Positions 7,860-13,509 of a DNA stretch of 13,509 nucleotides are shown here, one piece after another. Below the pieces are notes generated by a model. The model was not told the DNA's origin, did not search any database, and worked only from the letters and a program-made list of their open reading frames with translations. This DNA comes from DATAAM01 sp036260075 (GTDB lineage: Bacteria > Actinomycetota > Acidimicrobiia > Acidimicrobiales > JAHWLA01), in contig DATAAM010000049.1 in assembly GCA_036260075.1 (NCBI GenBank), positions 1-13,509 of the forward strand, in the 5' to 3' direction. Each line of letters begins with the position of its first letter. Position 1 is the stretch's first letter. The translations under genes and the position numbers were made by a program.

Positions 7860-8866
7860 CGTCGGCGAAGCAGTGGGACGGAGGCCGCGCCGACCAGCGC
7901 GGTGACCAGCACGAACGGCCAGAGCGGCGGGCGTCCGTGCTCGTCGATCGGTTCGGTGCTCGAGATCAGCGAGTAGCCGGCGTCGACGGAGGACGGCGAC
8001 CGCTCGTCGACGGAGATGGCGAGGTCGTGGTCGAGCACGCGGGCCGGGGCGTCGACGCGGAGGTGGGTGAGCCACATCGAGTACGGCACCCACTGCATGC
8101 CCTTGTCGAAGCGGAGGTCTTGTAGCAGCGCGGCGGACGCGGGCTCGCTGCGCTCCTCCCGCAGCCCGGTGAGGCCGAGCAGGTCGGGCTGTCGGTCCGT
8201 CAGGAGGTAGACGTCGGCCTCGACCGGCTCGGCCTCGCCCCGCCCCAGCGCCAGGATGCGCAGCGGCACCCAGGGCCGGTCGGTGGGGATCGTGAGGTGG
8301 ACGGGGGTGCCGTCGCCCACGCCCTGCTGCCGAGCGGCGGCCGCCTTGGCGTCGAAGCGGGCGGCCAGGAAGATCGGGCTGCGGGCGGCGTAGAACTCCA
8401 GCACCTCGGGGGCGTCGGGGGAGAGGGCGAAGCCGTGCTCCGTGGCCCAGCGGCCCACCTCGGCTGCGCCGCCTTCGAGGACGGTGAGGTCCAAGGCGTC
8501 GATGCGGGTCTCCAGGAGGACCTTGGCCGAGGTCGTGCGGGCGCCCGCGTCGGTGCTCGCCGCCGCCGCCTCGAACACGGGCTGCGTCTCGCGCTGCAGC
8601 CGTTGCAGCGTCCAGTCGCCGCCTCGCTCCACCTTGGTGGGAACTCCGGGCAGCGGGACGATGGACCCGACCTCCGCCCCGCCGCCCGTGAACGTGAACG
8701 AGGTGATGTAGTGCTCGACGCCCGCGTGGTAGGCGGCGAGCGTCGAGGTGCGCAGGAGGCGCACGGTGCCGTTGGGCGCCACCAGCCCGCCGCAGGCGAC
8801 GGCCGGTGCGGCGGCGAGAGCGGTGACCAGGAGGACGAGGGCGGAGGCGGCGAGCAGGCGGCGCAT
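7850..8866 (-). CDS. DUF2330 exported protein, membrane anchored
   Basis: The 338-residue protein begins MRRLLAASALVLLVTALAAA and is processed near AVA-CGG (Cys25); the Cys-Gly-Gly just after cleavage is a hallmark I associate with DUF2330. The body (about 26-310) has no catalytic motif I recognise. A C-terminal helix (about 315-333, LWPFVLVTALVGAASVPLL) followed by RRRWG should anchor it with most of the chain outside the cell. AVAC could also be a weak lipobox. ATG 8866 is the natural start because the signal peptide follows at once; no good Shine-Dalgarno is present. The gene is divergent from the CoxL-like gene across 57 bp and overlaps the cupredoxin gene by 10 bp. Function is unknown; an envelope role linked to copper or redox is only suggested by its neighbour. 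Confidence 0.85.
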   Translation of the reverse strand: MRRLLAASALVLLVTALAAAPAVACGGLVAPNGTVRLLRTSTLAAYHAGVEHYITSFTFTGGGAEVGSIVPLPGVPTKVERGGDWTLQRLQRETQPVFEAAAASTDAGARTTSAKVLLETRIDALDLTVLEGGAAEVGRWATEHGFALSPDAPEVLEFYAARSPIFLAARFDAKAAAARQQGVGDGTPVHLTIPTDRPWVPLRILALGRGEAEPVEADVYLLTDRQPDLLGLTGLREERSEPASAALLQDLRFDKGMQWVPYSMWLTHLRVDAPARVLDHDLAISVDERSPSSVDAGYSLISSTEPIDEHGRPPLWPFVLVTALVGAASVPLLRRRWG

Positions 8867-8911
8867 GCCGTTTCGACGTGCGTCGCCGGTACCCGGTTCC
8901 CAGGCGATCGG

Positions 8912-8917
8912 TAGAGT
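8912..8917 (+). promoter_or_regulatory. Putative -10 box of the CoxL-like gene (leaderless start)
   Basis: GGTAGAGT (hexamer TAGAGT at 8912-8917) is followed by six bases and GTG AGC at 8924, exactly the geometry seen before mfd. The 57-bp gap 8867-8923 must also carry the promoter for the divergent DUF2330 gene; on the minus strand GGTACCGG at 8893-8886 is a weaker candidate. Confidence 0.5.
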
Positions 8918-8923
8918 CGCCCT

Positions 8924-11206
8924 GTGAGCATCCTGGGCAACCGTGTGCTCCGGCGCGAGGATCCGGCGTTCCTCACCACCGGGGGGAAGTACCTCGACGA
9001 CCTGCCGCTGCCGGGCGCGGCGTGGATGACCTTCGTGCGCTCCACGATGCCGCACGCCCGCGTCCTGTCGATCGACGTGTCCGAGGCCCGTGAGGCCCCG
9101 GGGGTGATCGACGTCGTCACCACCGCCGACCTCGACATCGCCCCGATCGCCCCCTTCGGCTTCGTCAACCAGGAGATGGCCTGGCCGTGGCTGGCGGGCG
9201 ACACCGTGCGCTACGTCGGCGAGCCGGTGGCCATCGTGGTGACGGAGGAGCGGTACCAGGGCGAGGACGCGGCCGAGCGGGTGCTCGTCGACTACGACCC
9301 GCTGCCTGCAGTGGTCGACCCCGTGGCTGCGCTGGAGGAGGGCGCCCCGCTGCTGTACCCGGCGGCAGGCACCAACCTGGCCACGTCGCTGCCCGGCGCC
9401 GACGACCCCGCCCTGTTCGACGGGTGCGAGGTGGTGGTGCGGCGGCGCATCGTCAACCAGCGAGTGGCGCCGTGCCCGTTGGAGGCACGGGGAGCGGCCG
9501 CCCGGTGGGGCGAGGACGGTCGGCTCACCGTGTGGGCGTCCACGCAGACGGCCCACGGCGTGCGCGACGAGATCTCCCACCGGCTCGGCATCGACGCCGA
9601 TCGCATCCACGTGATCGCCCCCGACGTGGGCGGGGGCTTCGGCGCCAAGATCGGCAACTACCCCGAGGACCTCATCGTTGGTTGGGTGGCCCGGCGGGTC
9701 GGGCGGCCGGTGAAGTGGGTGGAGACCCGCTCCGAAAGCATGGTGGCCATGGGCCACGGTCGCGGGCAGGTGCAGGACGTCGAGATCGGCGGCACCGGCG
9801 ACGGGAGGATCCTGGCCTACCGCCTCGCCGTGATCCAGGACTCGGGCGCCTACCCACGCCTCGGGGCCGCCCTTCCGGTGATGACCCGCACGATGGTCGA
9901 CGGTGTCTACGCCATCCCACGGGTGGAGTTCTCCTCGCGCTCGGTCGTCACCAACACCACGCCCACGGTCGCCTACCGGGGAGCGGGGAGGCCGGAGGCC
10001 ACGGCCGCCGTCGAGCGGGCCGTCGACCTGTTTGCCGCCGAGATCGGGATGGACCCCGTGGACGTGCGCCGGCGCAACTTCATCGGCAAGGCCGCCTTCC
10101 CGTACCGGGCGTCGACCGGCACCACCTACGACATCGGCGACTACGAGCGAGCGCTCGACCTCGTGCTCGACGCCGCCGGCTACGACGAGCTGCGAGCCGA
10201 GCAGCGTCGCCGCCGGGAGGCCGGTGACATCGTGCAGGTGGGCATCGGGGTCTCCACCTACGTCGAGATCACCGCGGGCGGCGGCCCGGCCAACGAGTTC
10301 GGAGCCGTCGAGGTGCTGCCCGACGGCAAGGTGCGCGTGCGCACGGGTGTGTCACCGCACGGGCAGGGCCACATCACCTCGATGTCGATGATCGTGGCCG
10401 ACCGCCTCGGCGTCGACCTCGACGACGTGGAGGTCGTCTACGGCGACACCGACGCCGTGCCGCGTGGCATCGGCACCATGGGCTCGCGCTCCATCCAGAC
10501 CGGCGGCGTGGCCGTGCACCGCGCCACCGGCGAGGTGTTGCAGCAGGCCAAGCAGGTGGCCGCCGACCTGTTGGAGGCCGGCGTCGAAGACGTCGTGTAC
10601 GACCCCACGGTGAAGCACTTCCACGTGATCGGCACGCCCGCGGTGGCCCGCACGCTGGCCGAGGTGGCCGCCGCCGCCCCCGAGGGGCTGCTCGCGGAGG
10701 TCGACTACCAGGGCACCGGTCCCACGTTCCCGTTCGGCGCCCACGTGGCCGTGGTGGAGGTGGACACGGAGACCGGCAAGGTGCGGTTGCGGCGGTTGGT
10801 GGCGGTCGACGACGCGGGCCGCATCCTCAACCCGATGCTGGCCGAGGGGCAGGTGCACGGCGGCTTGGCCCAAGGGATCGCCCAAGCGCTGTTCGAGGAG
10901 GTCCGCTACGACGAGGACGGCAACCCGATCACCGCCAACCTCGCCGACTACGCGTTCGTGTCCGCCGCCGAGCTGCCCCGCTTCGAAGTGCTGCACATGG
11001 AGACGCCCACGCCGGTGAACGAGCTGGGCGCCAAGGGCATCGGCGAGTCGGGCACCATCGGTGCCACCCCTGCCGTGCAGAACGCGGTGGTCGACGCCCT
11101 GGCCCACCTGGGGGTGCGCCACGTCGAGATGCCCGCCACGCCCGAGCGGGTGTGGCGGGCCGTCCGCGACGCTTCCGCAGGCAGGGGCTACGCGGGGGGC
11201 GGGTAG
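8924..11206 (+). CDS. Molybdenum hydroxylase large subunit (xanthine dehydrogenase family, form-II CoxL-like)
   Basis: The 760-residue protein is the molybdopterin-binding subunit of an aerobic CO dehydrogenase/xanthine dehydrogenase-type enzyme. Residues about 15-125 are the a/b hammerhead domain (DPAFLTTGGKYLDDL, PHARVLSIDV). The molybdenum-cofactor domains follow, with VGGGFGAK (235-242) and NELGAKGIGESGTIGA, in which Glu708 is the expected catalytic base. The active-site loop AYRGAGR (350-356) is the form-II type; true CO dehydrogenases have AYRCSFR, whose Cys holds copper, so CO oxidation is unlikely. Real substrates of form-II enzymes are mostly unknown (purines, aldehydes or N-heterocycles are possible). 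No FAD-binding or 2Fe-2S subunit gene is adjacent, so partners must be elsewhere. GTG 8924 fits a leaderless start. The 3' end overlaps the convergent RDD gene by 19 bp. Confidence 0.93.
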   Translation: MSILGNRVLRREDPAFLTTGGKYLDDLPLPGAAWMTFVRSTMPHARVLSIDVSEAREAPGVIDVVTTADLDIAPIAPFGFVNQEMAWPWLAGDTVRYVGEPVAIVVTEERYQGEDAAERVLVDYDPLPAVVDPVAALEEGAPLLYPAAGTNLATSLPGADDPALFDGCEVVVRRRIVNQRVAPCPLEARGAAARWGEDGRLTVWASTQTAHGVRDEISHRLGIDADRIHVIAPDVGGGFGAKIGNYPEDLIVGWVARRVGRPVKWVETRSESMVAMGHGRGQVQDVEIGGTGDGRILAYRLAVIQDSGAYPRLGAALPVMTRTMVDGVYAIPRVEFSSRSVVTNTTPTVAYRGAGRPEATAAVERAVDLFAAEIGMDPVDVRRRNFIGKAAFPYRASTGTTYDIGDYERALDLVLDAAGYDELRAEQRRRREAGDIVQVGIGVSTYVEITAGGGPANEFGAVEVLPDGKVRVRTGVSPHGQGHITSMSMIVADRLGVDLDDVEVVYGDTDAVPRGIGTMGSRSIQTGGVAVHRATGEVLQQAKQVAADLLEAGVEDVVYDPTVKHFHVIGTPAVARTLAEVAAAAPEGLLAEVDYQGTGPTFPFGAHVAVVEVDTETGKVRLRRLVAVDDAGRILNPMLAEGQVHGGLAQGIAQALFEEVRYDEDGNPITANLADYAFVSAAELPRFEVLHMETPTPVNELGAKGIGESGTIGATPAVQNAVVDALAHLGVRHVEMPATPERVWRAVRDASAGRGYAGGG

Positions 11207-11622
11207 GCCGAGGTCGGCACCACCACCGTGTTGGCGGCCAGGTCGTGCCACGTCTGCTTCTCCGGGTTGAACAGCGCCCAGATGAAGCCGATGGCACAGG
11301 CCAGCCCCGACACCTCGCGCACCAACGAGCGCACCAACGCCTTGGAGGAGTCGAGGGAGCCCCCCGTGGCGAAGTCGATCACCCGGATGTTCATGGCCCG
11401 CTTGCCGAGCGTCTGGCCCGCGGGCTGTCCCTCGAAGTAGGCGAAGTACGCGATGCCGAGGAGGACGCCCACCGCCGTGCCGGCGGGGAAGCCGAGCACC
11501 GCTTGGAGGATGCGTACGGCGATGCCGAGGATGATGCCGTCGATCAGTGCCGCCACGAACCGCACGCCGATCGAGGCCCGGGGGCCGCTGGCACCACCTG
11601 CTGCGTTGAAGGGTTCACCCAC
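11188..11622 (-). CDS. Short RDD-family membrane protein
   Basis: From GTG 11622 the protein is 144 aa. It has the RDD pattern: RFVAALIDGIILG (21-33) opening the first membrane helix, a second helix near 48-63, GQTLGKRAMNIRV (69-81) after it, and a third helix at about 104-118 followed by NPEKQTWHDLAANTVVV (119-135). The start is supported by AAAGGAG at 11635-11629, six bases upstream, the best Shine-Dalgarno on the minus strand. RDD proteins are poorly understood; some have been linked to ion transport, but the role here is unknown. It is the last of three minus-strand genes (20 bp after the DUF2752 stop) and its 3' end overlaps the CoxL-like gene. It is clearly different from the longer RDD protein upstream, so not a recent duplicate. 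Confidence 0.88.
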   Translation of the reverse strand: MGEPFNAAGGASGPRASIGVRFVAALIDGIILGIAVRILQAVLGFPAGTAVGVLLGIAYFAYFEGQPAGQTLGKRAMNIRVIDFATGGSLDSSKALVRSLVREVSGLACAIGFIWALFNPEKQTWHDLAANTVVVPTSAYPPPA

Positions 11623-11628
11623 TGCACG

Positions 11629-11635
11629 CTCCTTT
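11629..11635 (-). promoter_or_regulatory. Shine-Dalgarno AAAGGAG of the short RDD gene
   Basis: On the minus strand AAAGGAG is followed by CGTGCA and GTG at 11622. It decides the start against longer in-frame extensions whose Arg/Pro-rich translation is not protein-like. Confidence 0.8.
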
Positions 11636-11642
11636 CGGGGGA

Positions 11643-11999
11643 CTACACGATCGAGAACCGCTGAAGCTGGAACGCCCACATGGCTGCGAACGCGGCGGGC
11701 ACTGCCCATTTCGGGAGGTCGAGGCGGGTGGGGCGGCGGGCGAGCAGCAGCACCACGGCGACGGCGACGGCCAGGATGCCCGCCGGGTTGGCGGCGGCCG
11801 CCTCGCCGAGGTCGAGGTGGGCGGCAGCGGTGACGCTGGTGGTCATGCCGCACAGCGGGCAGGGGATGCCGGTGGCCAGGCGCAGCGGGCAGGGCACGCC
11901 AGGGGTGCCGGGCACCAGGGGTCGCACCGCCGCCACGGCCAGCATCACGCCGCCGGCGAGGCGCAGGCTCGTGAGGTCGACTGTCGTCGCCCTGTTCAC
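11643..11999 (-). CDS. DUF2752 small membrane protein
   Basis: The 118-residue protein has the DUF2752 signature: PCPLRLATGIPCPLCGMTTSV at residues 36-56, with Cys37, Cys47 and Cys50 around a CPLCG pair, then NPAGILAV at 71-78. Hydrophobic helices lie at about 14-30, 73-87 and 98-112. The conserved cysteines could bind metal or form a disulfide, but no function is established. GTG 11999 sits seven bases after GGTACGCT on the minus strand, which fits a leaderless transcript. An open reading extension upstream to 13175 exists in this frame, but it is antisense-style Arg/Pro sequence over the RDD and SpoIIM genes and was discarded. It lies 23 bp after the long RDD gene and 20 bp before the short one. 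Confidence 0.88.
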   Translation of the reverse strand: MNRATTVDLTSLRLAGGVMLAVAAVRPLVPGTPGVPCPLRLATGIPCPLCGMTTSVTAAAHLDLGEAAAANPAGILAVAVAVVLLLARRPTRLDLPKWAVPAAFAAMWAFQLQRFSIV

Positions 12000-12006
12000 G
12001 GCGCGG

Positions 12007-12012
12007 AGCGTA
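12007..12012 (-). promoter_or_regulatory. Putative -10 box of DUF2752 gene (leaderless start)
   Basis: On the minus strand GGTACGCT (hexamer TACGCT) is followed by seven bases and GTG at 11999. It lies in the 23-bp gap after the long RDD gene and could start a separate transcript for DUF2752 and the short RDD gene. The same 8-mer occurs at 6882-6889 inside eno without a start nearby, so the motif alone is not decisive. Confidence 0.45.
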
Positions 12013-12022
12013 CCGGTCGGCG

Positions 12023-12778
12023 TCAGCCGCGAGTGGCTTTCACGGCGGCGAGCTCGATGAGGAACCGCTCCGGGGTCATGCCGTCGGGCGGGCCGACGAC
12101 CTTGGGCCGCAGTCGGGCGGCCAGCTCGGCGGCCAGGCGGGCCCGGGCCTCGGGGGTGAGCGTGGCCCGGCGTTCGAGGAAGCGGCGGACGGTGGCGAGC
12201 TCCTCGTTGGTGACGGCGGCCACGTCCCACGCGGCGGCTTCCGGCGACGGCTCGCCCACCGGCCGCGGGGCCGCCCACGCCCGCCCTCGGGTGGCGCGGC
12301 CCCCGGTCTTCTCGCGCACGACGATGGTGCCTGCCGCCATGTCGCCCAGACGCTGGTTGCGACGGCTGGCCACGATGGCGACGATCCCGACGAGGTAGAA
12401 GGTGGGCAGCATGTCGACGATGCGAAGGAGGTTGCGAACCGCGCTGCTCGCGAAGTCGACGGGGCCGCCGTCGGCCTTCACCACGCGCAGGCCGGTCCAG
12501 CGCTTTCCCGGCGTGCGGCCCGACGCCGTCACCTCGAACAGCACGTGGTACCCGAACTGCACGACGAAGACGCCGAGCAGGAAGAGCGCGAAGAGGAGGC
12601 CCCCGCCCGTTGTGTCGCCCACCGTGGCCACCAGCACGAGCAGCAGGGCGAGGATGACGAGCCACTGGAGGAACTGGTCGACGAGCTCGGCCACGAACCG
12701 CGACCCGATGCCGGCCAGCGGCACCTCGAGCGTGACGCCCTCGGGCGTGTCGATGGAGATGCGGTCCTCGAGCTCCAC
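12023..12778 (-). CDS. Long RDD-family membrane protein with cytoplasmic tail
   Basis: From GTG 12778 the protein is 251 aa; TTG at 12787 would add three residues. It begins MELEDRISIDTPEGVTLEVPLAG, then RDD features: SRFVAELVDQF (26-36), helices at about 38-54 and 60-82, SGRTPGKRWTGLRVV (86-100), a third helix near 120-135, and NQRLGDMAAGTIVV. After about residue 160 comes a soluble tail with a charged helix (EELATVRRFLERRATLTPEARARL) ending MTPERFLIELAAV. This form of RDD protein is typically encoded back to back with a SpoIIM/DUF95 gene in actinobacteria, as here (24 bp apart). A shared membrane complex is plausible but unproven. The DUF2752 and short RDD genes follow on the same strand. 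Confidence 0.9.
   Translation of the reverse strand: MELEDRISIDTPEGVTLEVPLAGIGSRFVAELVDQFLQWLVILALLLVLVATVGDTTGGGLLFALFLLGVFVVQFGYHVLFEVTASGRTPGKRWTGLRVVKADGGPVDFASSAVRNLLRIVDMLPTFYLVGIVAIVASRRNQRLGDMAAGTIVVREKTGGRATRGRAWAAPRPVGEPSPEAAAWDVAAVTNEELATVRRFLERRATLTPEARARLAAELAARLRPKVVGPPDGMTPERFLIELAAVKATRG
12059..12079 (-). repeat. 21-bp imperfect inverted repeat, arm 1 (3' end of long RDD gene)
   Basis: Read on the minus strand this stretch encodes MTPERFL. It matches 12803-12823 on the plus strand at 18 of 21 bases, the start of the SpoIIM gene (MTPDRFL). All three mismatches are at third codon positions, one of them changing Glu to Asp. Confidence 0.5.
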
Positions 12779-12786
12779 GACCGGCA

Positions 12787-12796
12787 ACGCTAGATG
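12787..12796. promoter_or_regulatory. Possible overlapping divergent -10 boxes around CTAG
   Basis: The 24-bp gap between the long RDD and SpoIIM genes contains ACGCTAGATG. On the minus strand TAGCGT (12792-12787) lies eight bases before GTG 12778. On the plus strand TAGATG (12791-12796) lies six bases before ATG 12803. The plus-strand hexamer lacks the final T, so it is weak. If both are used, the two promoters cannot be open at once. Confidence 0.3.
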
Positions 12797-12802
12797 GCGA
12801 AC

Positions 12803-12823
12803 ATGACGCCGGACCGCTTCCTC
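12803..12823 (+). repeat. 21-bp imperfect inverted repeat, arm 2 (5' end of SpoIIM gene)
   Basis: This is the partner of 12059-12079. The two arms flank nearly the whole long RDD gene in opposite orientation. Confidence 0.5.
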
Positions 12824-13509
12824 CGTGAGCGCGAACAGGCCTGGGCCGAGCTCGACCGCCTGGTGGCCGAGGCGCGCGGGCGAGCGGAGCGGCTCGGGCC
12901 CGACCGGGTGCTCGAGCTGGGGCGGCGCTACCGCGCCGTGGTGGCCGACCTCGCGCTGGCCCGTCGCAGCTTCCCGGGCGACCCGGTCGTGGCCCGGCTG
13001 GAGCAGACGGTGGGACGGGCTCGCCACCTCGTCTACGGCTCGCAGGCGCGGCGTCGGTCGCCGTTGACGTTCTTGGCCACCGGCTACTGGCAGCGGGTCC
13101 GCGAGCGGCCCGTGCTGTTGGCGGTGTCGGGCGCCTTGCTGTTGGGCCCACTCGTGCTGTGCGCGCTGTGGGCACGCGACGACCCCGCCACCGCGGCGAG
13201 GGTGGTGCCCGAGGCGTTCCAGGCCGTCACCGAGCCCAAGCGGGGCGGTGCCGACCTGGGCATGCCGTCGGCCGACCGCGCCGCCTTCTCGATCGAGATC
13301 TTCGTGAACAACATCCGCGTGGCGTTCGCCGCGTTCGCAGGCGGCATCAGCGCGGGCCTGCTCACCGCCGCCGCCCTCCTCTACAACGGGCTCGTCATCG
13401 GCGTGGTCACCGGGCTGGCCGTCGAGTCGGGCAACGGCGACGTGTTCTTCCAGCTGGTCGTGCCCCACGGCGTGCTGGAGCTGTCGTGCATCGTGGTGGC
13501 GGGCGCGGC
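12803..13509 (+). CDS. SpoIIM/DUF95-family integral membrane protein (3' end cut off)
   Basis: The open frame runs to the window edge without a stop; 235 residues are visible. An N-terminal soluble helical part starts MTPDRFLREREQAWAEL. A membrane helix lies at about 103-123 (PVLLAVSGALLLGPLVLCALWA), then the family motif VNNIRVAFAAFAGG (168-181), further helices, and PHGVLELSCIVVAG (221-234), where His222, Gly223 and Glu226 match the conserved HG..E pattern. In Bacillus SpoIIM joins the SpoIIDMP engulfment complex, but in actinobacteria this family is widespread without sporulation, usually next to an RDD gene. ATG 12803 fits family length and spacing; ATG 12794 is an in-frame alternative adding MAN. 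About 80-100 residues are probably missing. Confidence 0.9.
   Translation, partial: MTPDRFLREREQAWAELDRLVAEARGRAERLGPDRVLELGRRYRAVVADLALARRSFPGDPVVARLEQTVGRARHLVYGSQARRRSPLTFLATGYWQRVRERPVLLAVSGALLLGPLVLCALWARDDPATAARVVPEAFQAVTEPKRGGADLGMPSADRAAFSIEIFVNNIRVAFAAFAGGISAGLLTAAALLYNGLVIGVVTGLAVESGNGDVFFQLVVPHGVLELSCIVVAGA

Noticed and set aside
8867..9757. Upstream extension of the DUF2330 frame on the minus strand
   Set aside because: It is antisense to the CoxL-like gene and precedes a perfectly placed signal peptide starting at ATG 8866.
8924..11206. Calling the gene coxL and inferring CO oxidation
   Set aside because: The active-site loop is AYRGAGR, not AYRCSFR; the copper-binding cysteine of true CO dehydrogenase is absent, as are coxM and coxS.
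12000..13175. Upstream extension of the DUF2752 frame by nearly 400 codons
   Set aside because: The extension is Arg/Pro-rich shadow of the RDD and SpoIIM genes; the real start is GTG 11999 just before the conserved part.
12803..13509. Inferring sporulation from a SpoIIM homologue
   Set aside because: The family is widespread in non-sporulating actinobacteria beside RDD genes, and no other sporulation gene is present.

Overview
This 13.5 kb window is very GC-rich chromosomal DNA with many GTG starts and almost no space between genes. The order mfd – (lipoprotein) – mazG – eno – ftsB/divIC resembles the conserved actinobacterial block mfd-mazG-lpqU-eno-Rv1024 of Mycobacterium tuberculosis, so the host is almost certainly an actinobacterium. 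The protein styles, a form-II CoxL-like gene, and the RDD/SpoIIM pair would fit a deep-branching lineage such as Acidimicrobiia. That finer placement is inference, not something the sequence proves.

Layout. (1) 48-7483, plus strand: a housekeeping run of mfd (transcription-repair coupling factor), a parvulin/SurA-like lipoprotein, mazG fused to a tetrapyrrole-methylase-like domain, eno (enolase) and a small FtsB/DivIC septum-formation protein. Most neighbours overlap by GTGA or sit within a few bases; only eno has its own 50-bp leader with a clear ribosome-binding site. (2) 7467-8866, minus strand: a secreted or membrane-anchored DUF2330 protein followed, with a 10-bp overlap, by a cupredoxin lipoprotein with a complete type-1 copper ligand set. 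(3) 8924-11206, plus strand: a molybdenum hydroxylase large subunit of the xanthine dehydrogenase/form-II CoxL type, with no medium (FAD) or small (Fe-S) subunit gene beside it. (4) 11188-12778, minus strand: a three-gene membrane-protein run, RDD protein – DUF2752 – RDD protein. (5) 12803 to the end, plus strand: a SpoIIM/DUF95 membrane protein cut off by the window edge, divergent from the longer RDD gene, a pairing common in actinobacteria.

Only about 226 of 13,509 bases lie outside the called genes. Both convergent pairs overlap at their 3' ends (17 and 19 bp), and no hairpin-plus-T-run terminator is visible. Several genes begin with GTG or ATG 6-7 bases after a GGTAnnnT or TAnnnT sequence, as expected for a -10 box feeding a leaderless mRNA. 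I see no mobile element, CRISPR array, tRNA or rRNA. No clearly new multi-gene system is evident. The least explained parts are the DUF2330-cupredoxin pair, the orphan molybdenum hydroxylase, and the RDD-DUF2752-RDD/SpoIIM membrane cluster.
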